DNA of 64,000 bases. It comes from Sarcocystis neurona (lineage: Eukaryota; Apicomplexa; Conoidasida; Eucoccidiorida; Sarcocystidae). The notes below the pieces were generated by a model that was not told where the DNA came from, did not search any database, and worked only from the letters and a program-made list of their open reading frames with translations. Where the stretch lies: the NCBI GenBank assembly GCA_000727475.1, contig KL647292.1, positions 75,413-139,412 on the forward strand. Reading direction: 5' to 3'. A program made the translations under genes and the position numbers. This document shows positions 26,482 to 37,700 of this stretch, in pieces (position 1 is the stretch's first letter; each line of letters opens with the position of its first letter).

Positions 26482-28543
26482 AGACGATGGATAGGAACTG
26501 ACATCAGGGTGGAAAGAGAAAGGCATCAGGAAGTCAAGAAACCGTCTTATCGAAGAACGTAATGCCGTTTCCTCGTCAGGCTGCGCGTGTGTCCTTCGTT
26601 TACGAGTTTACACGTTCTTGTGAATGCGTCTACATAGAGCTGTTCACTTGTGTAATAATCGATGTGACAACGGTTCTGCGCTACCGTGTGGTGGTGCTAC
26701 TAGAATACATCCGCATTCAGGAGAGGAGGTATTGTGCAGGAGTCGAAGTCTACGTGGAGGGCAAAGAGGCTCGAGGCAAGGGTGAAATGAGATGGGAGAA
26801 CCTTGCGGGAAACAACAGGAGGAGAAGGGTCAGGCGGTGCCATCTTTCTAATGCCCAGCAGTTGCCCTCTCAGTGAGGAAGGGTGTGCGCTGCGCTGGTG
26901 CACTACAGGAAAACATTCTGGGAACGCCCTTCGTAGAAACACTGCAGTGGTGTTACGGTGTGTCGCCAGTGGGCGTCAAGTCGCTCTGTTAATACAGTGA
27001 TAGTGGAGGGAAGATGGTGAGGTCGAAAAGACTTGTGAAAAGAAACGAATTTTGAAGCGTGTCTCCATTTGTGATACAACGTGGAAGTATTTTTTGTGTT
27101 TTACAGGATGTGAGAAGCCTGTCCGTATGCACAGCAGAGGTTGAACAATAGGCGTGGATATCGGTGTGTATACACACAAGTGCATGCCTGTACATGTTGA
27201 TAAAATAACAAACCCGCGAACCGCACACAGGCTCGCACTCTATCAACATGTAGCCAAGTGCATGCGTACGTATGAACAAAGAGACACGCAGGAAAGAAAT
27301 TACTTAAATGGAGGTGCACACTACGGTTCTCATTTATTCGTACATGTTTATGTTGAAGGGAACGGTAGCCGGCATCTTGCCCAACAAACTTATTCAGCAG
27401 CGAAGACGCAGGAGAGGGCTAGAGACAGAAGCTCCTGTTCACGGTCGACTCTCTTAAATAGCAGAGAGTAAATACCGCGGAAACTTACGCAGTTCTTCCA
27501 AGGTCTCTTCTTCACGAGAGAAATGCATCAAGCAGACGAAGCCGGGAGGGTGCGCCGTACAGAAGACACGCAGCTACTGGTGGGGAAACGTCTTTGAACA
27601 AGAATAGAGTTTTACTCTAGCATGGTGAGAGCCTTATGGAAACGAAAAGGTGCGGTGATTATTCGAATCACTGTGGTACTGAAGCGACCCACTCCGTGGA
27701 GAGGAATCATGTGAGGCTAGGATGCTTCGAGGTTGTGTTAAGTATTTACGTGCGCGCGAGCCGGCGTGCGGGAACACATACTTCGCAGGCGTCTGGAGGG
27801 TTGCTAGCAATGCGCTCATCTGCTTGGTGGTTACAAGAGCAAAGGCATCTCACGAAGCGTCTACAGATACTACGGCTCGGCTTTCCCATCGTCGCAGGCA
27901 AGCGGGCTCCCACCTGTACTTACCAAGGGGGGTCGCTGTGCTGGTGAGGCGCGATTCCATATAAGCGGATGCGACGACCTACATGAAGAGACAGATGTAC
28001 GACGCGTGCGACGCACCGGGTGATTCGCTAAGTGATGGTGCGTACGAGAAGTCATTCAAATTCTTTAAAGAACAATGCCTACTTGCCCGTGATCTTTTCG
28101 TTGGCACACTCGAACTGGGAGAGTGCATGCATCTACATGCTCTGCTGTCGGTTCTACTGACTGGCTGTCCACTACGACGGAACCATGCTACTTTTAGCGG
28201 TGTGGCATGTAGAAATGAATTGACACATACGTCTCTATCACGGAAAGTGTAAGTATTAGCAAACCCCCGTTGAACAGGGAGCCCGAACAGAAGGAAAACA
28301 ACATAGTATGGAGGCGCAGATATAGGGCATCGGGGAAAGTGTGTAAACATCTGATCCTTCGGGTTCGTTGAATTCTTTCTGCGAATCAGTACGAAATATT
28401 AGTAGGTAGTCTGCATTAGTTGTGATCCTCCCCATTGCTGGTTTGTTCCATGCGAATCGCCTGCACTGTGGTCGCCACCTTTTCCGTAAATACAGATTCC
28501 ACTGATTCTCCCGGGTTCTGATGAAAGGTGCACCTTTTTTACG

Positions 28544-28579
<36 letters not shown>

Positions 28580-28628
28580 ATGGATGTATGTATGTATGTA
28601 TGTGTGTATGTATGTATGTATGTATGTA
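28544..28628. repeat. Compound microsatellite (GT)n then (GTAT)n
   Basis: About fifteen GT units are followed by GTAT/GGAT units. It lies in intergenic DNA and is a likely length-polymorphic site. Confidence 0.96.
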
Positions 28629-30250
28629 CCTAAAGCACCGGCCTATCCTACCGTTGCGCCCATGATTGAGTCCACCGACTTTACAGACTGGCGGTTAGTC
28701 AAGAGAGAGTCAGTTCAGGTAGAGAACGGACCCCACTGGAACACTTTTCTGTTTCTCTGGGTGTTAGAACCCGTAATGTGCGTACCGCCCAGTGTAGGTG
28801 CATAGATACATGATACATATGTAACCACATACTCTGTTGTACACTGCGCACAAATTTTTCACGAGAACGAGCCTCGTATCACGTAGATAATGGGTGTGAA
28901 CTGAAATTCGAACCCTGCACTGACGAGGTATCTTCATCGTAAGTTGGCCACATCAGACGTGCTCTACCCCTGCCGATCCGTCGACAGAACAAGGGATTAC
29001 GGTGCCACAACCTGATAATAGCATACGTGCATCCTGTAGCGTGCGTACTTCTGGCAAAACCGCAATGGTAGGATCACTGCCAACTCTCATTCAGGTAGAT
29101 ACTGCTTGTCGTCCAGCCCCTCAGAGGTAGAAGGCTACCTATCAATCAGTGGATCTGTAGTGTGATCGGTGTGCCTCGATCAGTTTTCTGTCATGATGCG
29201 TAGCTCAACAGCGAACGTCCGAAGCTACCGTTCACCTTTTGGACAATGCACAACGTATAGACCAGTATGCGACAACGAGCGCTTGCAGCGAGGTAAGTTG
29301 TACGTCACAGGTCAGCTACCGTGTAGTGACACACCTACATTATATCGTGACAAGAAAGCACCCATCCAACTGACCCTATCTCAGCGCAATGATGCAGAAA
29401 ACACTATCTATGCGGGGGAAGAATGTCTGCGATCAAGGCGCGCCTGCTACTCTCAGGAAAACGGGGCATCTCTCCCAGTAACAATGTTGCTGAAACTCAA
29501 GCTGAAAGCAGTGAGCAACTTATTTAATTCCAAGACCCTCGTCACCTGTGCCTCTGGCAAATTCACACGTGTACCAGTGCGTCTTGTCGCTGTCGGAACT
29601 AGCGGATAAAAGGAACTGGAACATTTCGACTGCAGTGTCTATCAATATCTTCGGTACGCTTTTGCCCGCAATATAAAGGTACTACAAGGGCGGCGAAGTG
29701 GCGAAGCTGATCAGCTGCATGTGTATTCTTATATAGGGAGAGCAGCAGGTGAAGGCTTTTTACATACAGAGAGAAAGTGACGACTGCACGTTTGTATGCC
29801 CCTGTGGTGGACACGGAAAGATGAAGGTGTCTCGAGGCTGTCCACTTATGCAGTATTCCCCGAAGCCCGATTGGATGAATGTGTGTGTCCGCCTGCATCC
29901 TCGTATTCCTCGTGCCACTGGCACCCTACCCACAATTGCATCCATACGTACATATAGACACTCTGTACAAAGGTACAAGTATACACACACAGACACGTAT
30001 GCAGGCGTATATGTGCGCGTACATATATGGAGACACACACGTTCTCTTGACGTCCAGTTTTTTGTCTAGAGCGGGAGCAACTATATGTATAGACGTGAAT
30101 ATACCGAGAACTTTTCCTCCCATTGCCTCAAGAAGAAACTGTTTTCCCCAACGCAGTCTAAGTCATCAAACACGACCCGGCAATAACACCGTTCACACCA
30201 CGAGAACTGAATCTCTGGTAAGTGCCGCCTATAGGAATACTGCGCCTAAG

Positions 30251-30322
30251 AGATGATCCCTGTACTTAACAGATGATCCCTGCTCTCCTCCCTGTACTTA
30301 ACAGATGGTCCCTGCTCTCCAG
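30251..30322. repeat. Short direct repeat, three copies of AGATGATCCCTG type
   Basis: AGATGATCCCTGTACTTAAC is followed by AGATGATCCCTGCTCTCC and AGATGGTCCCTGCTCTCC, with a second CCTGTACTTAAC between the latter two. This fits local slippage or duplication in intergenic DNA. Confidence 0.85.
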
Positions 30323-31471
30323 ATCGAGAAACTTTTCCACATGTTCAAATGGAATTACTGTTCCGCAAACGCAGTCATCTTCTGTACTCTGCTGTGCAAC
30401 TGCACCACCCAGAAGAGACAATGTCAACTGTCACAAGGTAAAAACGTTGTCCTCGGCAAAAAAAAAGGCTGCGTTGTCAATGTTGTCTCGTAGAGCGTGG
30501 TATCCACGTGCGTCTAGAGTAGTGTAAATTCAGTGCTGCAAGGTCCATCGAAAGAGGTATGTGTGAGGTGTGAGCCTCTGTTTAACACACTATTGATGAA
30601 CTGTCATCCATCTAGAGTAATCTTGTTTCAACACGACAAAGCCCGTCGAACGAGGTCTGTGTGCGCCTCTGCTTGACAAGAGATTGATCAACAGTCATCT
30701 TTTGAAACGGCTGAAAGTCAGTGCAAAACCTGTTTTCCGTGCGTCTTTATACTACAAAGGCACTAAACCGGTGAATACAGGCGAGGGAAACCTGTAAGCT
30801 TTGGTACTGGGTATAAGCACTCTATGTTTCAAAAGCACAGGTGTATTGTAGACAGCTAGGCACTGCACCTACAGACAACGATCGAATCATCAACATGTCC
30901 ACAAAACTAAGCGTAAATACATGTGCATACGAACTAAGTCACAAAAGAGAAATCAAGCGCAAAGTTGAACTGTCGGCGTCTTCTTCGTAAACACACCTTA
31001 CATCAGGCGACCTGAACACTAATAAGCCGAATTCGTGCTGGTTTAGCTTGGGCGAGGCCAGTCTTTCCTTTTACAACACGTGACCAGCGTCTGCGCTAGC
31101 GAAGTTTGCAACTTCCTGGCAACTGGGTGTGGGTCGCTTTTTTCGAAGTACACAACCCGCCTCCGCCCCTGGCTTCTTCTCTGGAGGTGAGAGAATTCAG
31201 CACATGCAACCACCAACCACCTTGTTTTTCATGCACATCGATTAAACATGCACGGCTCGAAAACATGGACCGAACCCGCGGCAAGCTGTCTCAGAAGACA
31301 TTTCTTTTGTGTACAGTACAGCTCGACTAGAGGTGAAGCGCACAATCGGTGCGCACTGCTGTGTGTTTGCTAGCAGGTTTACCGTAGAATTCCTTTGCGG
31401 CCTTTAAAAACCACCAAAAGAGATACTCTAACCGCTGCACACGCTCGAAAAGAGACGTACACTTGTACGTC

Positions 31472-31659
31472 TGCCTTTGTCAGATGAGATAGAGCTTGCG
31501 TGGTATGGATTTCCATCAGCTCCCTATAAATGTTCTGTTGTATTGAGCTACCTGCCGTGGTTTCTCTTCTATCAACAGAACACTATGCCTTTGTCAGATG
31601 AGATAGAGCTTGCGTGGTATGGATTTCCATCAGCTCTCTATAAATTTTCTGTTGTATTG
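31472..31659. repeat. Direct duplication of 74 bp covering the ApiAP2 3' end
   Basis: Bases 31472-31545 and 31586-31659 differ at only two positions over 74 bp and are offset by 114 bp. The second copy encodes the last 25 or so residues of the ApiAP2 protein on the minus strand. The first lies about 40 bp past its stop codon. Confidence 0.95.
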
Positions 31660-34600
31660 GCCGAGGCGCGTCTCGTGGTAGGAGGAGGTGCTGGAAGCAG
31701 GGAGAAAACACGCCGAGAAGCGGTTGTAGTTCTCTTCGTTGCGAAGCCAACTTCACGGTTTCTAAGTGCCATTCAACAATTAGGAGGAGGAAAGGGCGCA
31801 ACCTTAGATGTGGCGCTGCACCCTGTATGTCTGTGTTCTCTGCTGAGCGTAATAGTTGGCTGCGTGGTGAACGGTCTTCGAGGTGACAAGAAGGCGCAGG
31901 GCAGTTGGTACTCAGCAAATCGTCTCGACTTTCCTGTGCGCTTCTTGAGGATGACTCCACATACGAGGAAGATCCCTGAGGCGCTGGCGAGGAGGGGAGG
32001 CCCGTCAAAGACGCTTTCAGGTCCTGCAAGACCATTAGAAGAGCAGTTTTATACATGTTCAGCACTGGATCTGCAGAGAGCTCTTCTCGAGGCAGAGGAT
32101 TGAGTGGAAAGCCCCCGCCTACTGCTCCATCATCAACCAGTTCTAAGCTCTCCTTTGTGGCAAACTGACACGTTCGTTCCAAGCAAGGGCTCGAATTCGC
32201 TTGTCCTATTAACTGCGCGTCGCCCTCAGAAGCCCGCTGGTGCGAATTGGGGACGAGAAGCGGCGCACGCCTGACAGGTGCCGAGAGGTTCTGTGCGGAG
32301 TCTCGGAGTGGAGTTTCGCTTTCACGTGGCAGTGGGGAGCTGAGTTGCACAGTGTCATTCAAGGAGACTGTTTCTGTGTGATATTTGTCAGTTGAGCCAG
32401 CCTTAGCCAAGGATGCAACATCGACGCAATTGTTTCCGAATTGTTTTAGCGGAGATCTCTCTTTCTTGTAGCCAGGAGTACTTTTGGCCACGGAAAAATT
32501 TTTACCCCGTGAAGCGTGCTGTATGTAATTATATTTCCGAAAGTTCACAGCTTGCTGGTAGGCGTGGTAGCAATTTTCATTGAGTTTATCGTAAAAGTAT
32601 CTCCGACTGCCTTTCCAGTAAACTGCCCACCTACGCTTCGCATTATCCCGAGAAACCCCTTTCACGACTGGATACAAGCGGTTAGGTTGCTGCGTCGTGT
32701 CTGTTGCGTTATGCATCGGAAAACGTTTACGGGGACGCGGGCTTGCTTCCTGTACGTGGTAGTACAGAGATACGGAAGCGGGAGCCTCAATGATGAAGGT
32801 CGGTCGGTCAGAATTTCTGGAAGGTAACCCGAGAAGGGCTTCTCCTTCAGGAAGAGGATTGGGTGTGTTCACTGCTAAAGAAGCAGATAGCGCGTCTTTT
32901 TTTCCGTTGGAAGGAGAAAGAGACACTCCAGCATCCGTCAGAACATCGCATTCTCCTGACTTGTCTTCACGCGCGTAGGAAGCATTTGTCAAACATTTTT
33001 CTTGCATACTTCCTGACTCGGTGTGGGCAGTTGAGGTCCTGTTTTCTGATTCGGCTTCTGGGTACTTATCCAGTCCCTCACCTACGTGTTCGGCGCCTTC
33101 TTCTTGTTCCGTAGTCTTCCCACGCGCAAGTGTACACACGGTGTCTTCTGAAGGAAGCAGTACGGTTCTGGTAATTGTGTCTTGCTCTCTGAACCGACCG
33201 TCTTTACTGCAGCTTCCAGTTGTCTCAAGTTTTTTACCAGGGAGAGAAATTCTTTCTTCGCGAGGATGAGGGTGCGAAAAGTGTTTTTCTGCGGGTTGTT
33301 TTCTGAGGTAAGACAAACCTTTTACACTTCCATAATCCACGGCAACCCGATTTGACCTCTCCCCATCGATGTCCCGATGCGGTTGACCTTTCGAACAAGT
33401 CAGACCGACTTTTTTCTTCTCTTGTTCGTAGCATGGTGCTACACTCAGTATGTCGTCATCACCTCCAGAATGCCCCTTTCGGTTTTGTTTTTCGCCTCCT
33501 ATTCTTTGAGGAGACAACAACTGAAGTTGCCGGAGTTTTTCCGGATCGTCGTTCGATGCCGTACTTACGGCTTCAAAAATAACCTCGTCTACTCTTTGAA
33601 GCAAACCAATTCTAGCAGACCCTTTCTTCTCACCTCTATTAGGATGTGTCTCTTTTTCCACCAGAAGGCCTGGCCCTCCCATGTTTTCGTGCGAAGTATG
33701 TCCCTCAATGCGTGAAAATCTCCTGCGGTAGATGGAGGCTAAATCGTCATTGCTAGACCAGTTGCCCTCTTTTCCGACTAACGCATTCTTCAGTACCGGT
33801 TGCTTGTGTTCTTGTGTCACTTTTTCGTCTGCTTCAACTGGTTCTGGACAACGTGCGCCTCCGTGTGATGCGCTGCAAAAGACTTCCCTTCTTACGCCAC
33901 TTCCTTCAACGGCAGCCGCTGGTCGATAGACGCGTTTCGTCCCTAACTTTTCGAGATCGTCTTTCGCGTTCTGGTTCCCCCATATTACTGGCGTCTGCTT
34001 ACCTCGAATCATTCCTGGCACCAACTCCTCATTCGTTTGCAAAACGTGTCCATTTGTACGCGACACATTTTGCCAATTGTCAATGAGGCAACTCGTGTTT
34101 GGTAACGCATCTCTACCGGCGATGCTCTTCTGACTCGGCGCTCGCGTTGGCGCCTCAACCAGAGTAAAAGACTTTCTACCTCCCTTTTCTGTTTCCTTGT
34201 CAATAGAGGTCTCCATGAAGCCGCTGTCGATCCGCCTGCGTCTTGCTGCGCTTTGTGTGGGTGCGTCTGACGTCGCTTCCACAATATTGTTCTCCACGAG
34301 TTGAAGGAAACTCCGTCTTCCTTCCATTGTTCCGTCTTTGACAACGACACTCTCTGTTTCTGTGAATTCAGGCTTCTGCATCTTCCGTAGCATTGCAAAC
34401 GGCAGCAACACTCGGTGTCCTTTGCTGGTCGAACCAGTGGCGTCCCACGCGCTGCTGTCTGTGTCCCAGCCAGCAATAAGATTACTACTGTTCCTCGTGT
34501 TCTCGTACACACCCGAGACCACATCTCTCGGGGAAGACAAATAAGTTCTGCGGCGTCTTCTGCGCGCAATGCCACCCTCAATGACACTCTGAAGCTGCCG

Positions 34601-34702
34601 GAGGCTGGAAATCACCGTCGGGGGACAAGTGCTGCCGCCGCTTGTTAGCAGCTCCCGCCCTTCGCCTAAATGACTCGTGTTTGAAAATGCTGTCGAATCC
34701 AT
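31583..34702 (-). CDS. ApiAP2 transcription factor with AP2 and C-terminal ACDC domains
   Basis: A single open frame of 1039 codons from ATG 34702 to TAG 31583. Upstream codons are open back to a stop near 34770 but contain only a GTG, so ATG 34702 is the first usable start. ApiAP2 proteins are the main sequence-specific transcription factors of apicomplexans. One AP2 domain lies at about residues 676-726 (bases about 32676-32527): GVSRDNAKRRWAVYW as the first strand, RRYFYDKLN, then the helix CYHAYQQAVNFRKY. A C-terminal ACDC domain is visible in two parts: YKTALLMVLQDLKASL at about 880, and a second part ending ELQPLLGVFSPCFQHLLLP near 1010, separated by a Ser-rich linker of about 65 residues. 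The N-terminal 650 residues are charged and featureless except RRRRRR near residue 50. Unlike its neighbours it has almost no Gln runs and no introns. Confidence 0.9.
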   Translation of the reverse strand: MDSTAFSNTSHLGEGRELLTSGGSTCPPTVISSLRQLQSVIEGGIARRRRRRTYLSSPRDVVSGVYENTRNSSNLIAGWDTDSSAWDATGSTSKGHRVLLPFAMLRKMQKPEFTETESVVVKDGTMEGRRSFLQLVENNIVEATSDAPTQSAARRRRIDSGFMETSIDKETEKGGRKSFTLVEAPTRAPSQKSIAGRDALPNTSCLIDNWQNVSRTNGHVLQTNEELVPGMIRGKQTPVIWGNQNAKDDLEKLGTKRVYRPAAAVEGSGVRREVFCSASHGGARCPEPVEADEKVTQEHKQPVLKNALVGKEGNWSSNDDLASIYRRRFSRIEGHTSHENMGGPGLLVEKETHPNRGEKKGSARIGLLQRVDEVIFEAVSTASNDDPEKLRQLQLLSPQRIGGEKQNRKGHSGGDDDILSVAPCYEQEKKKVGLTCSKGQPHRDIDGERSNRVAVDYGSVKGLSYLRKQPAEKHFSHPHPREERISLPGKKLETTGSCSKDGRFREQDTITRTVLLPSEDTVCTLARGKTTEQEEGAEHVGEGLDKYPEAESENRTSTAHTESGSMQEKCLTNASYAREDKSGECDVLTDAGVSLSPSNGKKDALSASLAVNTPNPLPEGEALLGLPSRNSDRPTFIIEAPASVSLYYHVQEASPRPRKRFPMHNATDTTQQPNRLYPVVKGVSRDNAKRRWAVYWKGSRRYFYDKLNENCYHAYQQAVNFRKYNYIQHASRGKNFSVAKSTPGYKKERSPLKQFGNNCVDVASLAKAGSTDKYHTETVSLNDTVQLSSPLPRESETPLRDSAQNLSAPVRRAPLLVPNSHQRASEGDAQLIGQANSSPCLERTCQFATKESLELVDDGAVGGGFPLNPLPREELSADPVLNMYKTALLMVLQDLKASLTGLPSSPAPQGSSSYVESSSRSAQESRDDLLSTNCPAPSCHLEDRSPRSQLLRSAENTDIQGAAPHLRLRPFLLLIVEWHLETVKLASQRRELQPLLGVFSPCFQHLLLPRDAPRPIQQKIYRELMEIHTTQALSHLTKA

Positions 34703-37700
34703 CGAAGTGAATAAACACCTGCCACTTTTGCTCAGTCGGATCACTGCTCCCGCGGTGCTCTCTACTTTCGCCTATCTTTCCCACAACAACGGTGGAAAAG
34801 CGCTACCCTACCTGAATTCTAAAGTTTTGGGTGCCTCCTCTGCTACCCTTTGTTGAGAACATTTCTTCACTTGCCTCGGAACTTCGAGGCTGCGAACTAC
34901 CCTCTGGCAGCTACAAGTGTCCACGGCGCACACAGGCCACTTCTCAGGAATGACGCGATCTCCTTTTCCTTCAGTCTCTTGAAGCGTGGCTGGTATAGTA
35001 GGTGGTCCGCCGCTGCTAGCGGTCTACTCCTCTACAGCTGGTTGAATCAGTGCGTGGCTACCTTGACCGTCTCATTTGTCGATAGTGGAGCAATTCTGTA
35101 CGCTCCAATAGAATGCGTACTTGTCGTCTCTGTACGGATAGGCCTTACTTTTTTGGGTTGCATTATTACGAAACAACCCCAAAGGAAACTAGCGTACGCT
35201 TGGTTAAGAGGACGGGTGCTAGCGTTAGGAAAGTTCGCAAGAAGTACAGTAATCTTCACCTCAAGTTCACCGTGCATTCATTAGTTCGGGATAGCACGTA
35301 ATGTGGCATCAGCAGAGGAAGACTCAGCAGCTACTTGGGGATGATACAACCGGGACGCCCTGCTGTAGGTTCAACACAAACCGAACTGAACCCACAAGCT
35401 TGGCTGCAGCTCAACAACGGGGGCGTCAAGATATATCCCATTGCTACTGGCGAACAAGAGCTTTGTGTGCTTTGCCTTCATCTCTGTGCGTGGCAGTTTT
35501 CACTAGTACCTAAAGACGTGCTTCGCACAGCGGGGATACATCTAAGATGCTCGAATGGTTCTCACGCCTTTGTCTATGTGTGCTGCTCACTCGAATGCCT
35601 GTTCTGCTCTCGATCCCCTTTGTCACACTGTCTGCGCTACTAGCCTCCGCTTGTTCGGCGTTGTCTTTGAGTCTGCCACTACCGCCCCTCTTCCCATCAG
35701 TCGGTTTATGTCACGCAAGCCCCCAGTAAGTACATACTGTGCCCGCCTAACAGACAAGGCCTGCAGATCCTACAGATCTCTATTTCTGTCGTTGTTAGTA
35801 GGCTTTCCCTTTGAAGTGCCATCAAGCCTGCGAGCTTACCAAAGATACAAGCGAAGCGTGTCATCGCTGTCCTTTGGACTAGAATTCGCAATATTCTGTC
35901 TATCCTGACGCAGCTACAGCATTCATTGGTGACCGCGAACAGTAAAACCGGCGATGTCAATGCACGTGGCTGTATTCGGCAGCTAACTGACACCAAGGTC
36001 TAGGAAACATTCTACCTACCTACATTGCACATGCGCTATGTAGCCACACGTAGTTTGGCTGACTCCTATTAGAGGTGACGAGGTCGACGATGACACAAGT
36101 GTTGTATTCTAGAGAGTCTTTCCATTGACGATAATAATCCTACGGCGTATCCACGCCTGGGGCGTAGCGGCCCGCTTCACCTTGACAGATTTGGAAAAAA
36201 GTACCCGAGCGCGCAGGAGTGATGATCTGCCTTCGTCAAACCGGTCGCGGAAGGTTGCAGCCCGCTTCAGTGCCTTCTTTGTGTACCGAAGACTATCTGT
36301 CAACCTCTTTGTACGTATAGACGTATGTACGCACACTTCCTTGTATATATTGCGTTTCAGCCCTTGCCATTTTTGCCGGCTTTCATCCGGCCTATGCATT
36401 TGTTGTGTGGCGCGAGGCGCAGCCGTTTGACGTTCCCTCGGCTCGAGAGATTTGCATGGCCCGCCAAAAAGTACAGATGTCCGAATTTATACTTGATTGG
36501 CTTAAACTTACAGAAGACGGGATGTCCCGCAAGCGCACGGAGGATCAGTAAAAAAGTAACCGGTGCATTTCCGAATACGTTGAAAAACAAGCGATAGCCC
36601 GAAAGGATCTGGCCCAATTTCTTCTACGCCATATCCGCAGCTTATCCACAGGCCAACGCCGTGGTGACCGACGGCGGATATGCAGACGAAGTCGTAAAGA
36701 TTCGCCCTCATGTCGCCCACAGCCTATCCAATGATATCCTCATTAAACGTAACAGTATACAGATGTCCGAACCGATCCAAACAAGTAAGTGCCTTTTCTT
36801 AGTCCCGTTGCATAGCCGCGAAGCACATCCGCAGAGACGTGCCTGCCAATCCGCCTCCACTACGGGTTGAGTGCTTCTTGCGGACATTGAGAAGAGGAGC
36901 ACACGTCGGGGAGCACACGTCGGGCTTCGGATACTGCTGGACGAGTGAGCTGTGTCTTCTCCTCGTAGAGACCAAAGTCTCACCTACCCCAGACAGTTGT
37001 CATTATGCTTTTGAGGTTCGCCTCACCTGCATACCGCTGTTACAGTATAGGGACTGCTACGAAACAGCACACTCGAGGAGAACTTACAGTCAAAGCGGCT
37101 TCTCCTGTTTCAGGAGGTCGAAGGGTCTTGAATCCGCAATCAGCTTTCCCCAACAGAAACAGCGCTTCACCACCCGTAAGGAGCTCGCTTCATAAATCAT
37201 ATGCCGGCCCTACCGCTGTCCCAAGCGTTGAACTTCAGCAGGAGCAACGAATGAAACCATGCGTCGTCTTCGAAGAATGGTCCCGACAAAGCAGCTTGCT
37301 TCCTTTTGTGACGGTGCAAATATTTGCAGCACAACGGATACGCGTTCCTTTGTCTGCTTGGCACAGATAAGCAGCTTGCTTCCTCTTCTGACGGTGCAAA
37401 TATTTGCAACACAAGTGATAAGCATTCGTTTGTCTGCTGCTCGCCGCTGCTATACACCACCACTGAACAGCGGGACCTTCCGCATCACGACTTCTCATCT
37501 AGAATGATCTTAATGAAGGCTTCTCTCTCCTGGATATAGTTCTGTCGCTGCAATCATAGGAGCCAACTGAGGGACACACAGACGCACAGCTGCCATCTCT
37601 GCTTGACACATGACACAGGCGTTTCAAGAAGGTCAACCCAACACGCGCAGCCGCACGTACAGTGAGCTTTCAATACAGCGCATCCATACACATGTATATG

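Larger units (their letters stand above)
26482..31471. other. Intergenic region with no identified gene
   Basis: About 5 kb between the converging GID8-like and ApiAP2 genes. Frames at 27983-28252 and 29169-29609 (+) are open for 89 and 146 codons with unbiased composition, but show no domain, strong start context or splice support. It contains the GT/GTAT microsatellite (28544-28628), a short triple repeat (30251-30322) and a tRNA-like stretch I rejected. The CAG triplets common upstream largely disappear beyond about 26.5 kb. Confidence 0.55.

Noticed and set aside
28890..28985. tRNA-like stretch on the minus strand with a GGTTCGAAT-type B box
   Set aside because: The T-stem and acceptor arm do not pair and no seven-base anticodon loop closes on a five-base-pair stem.
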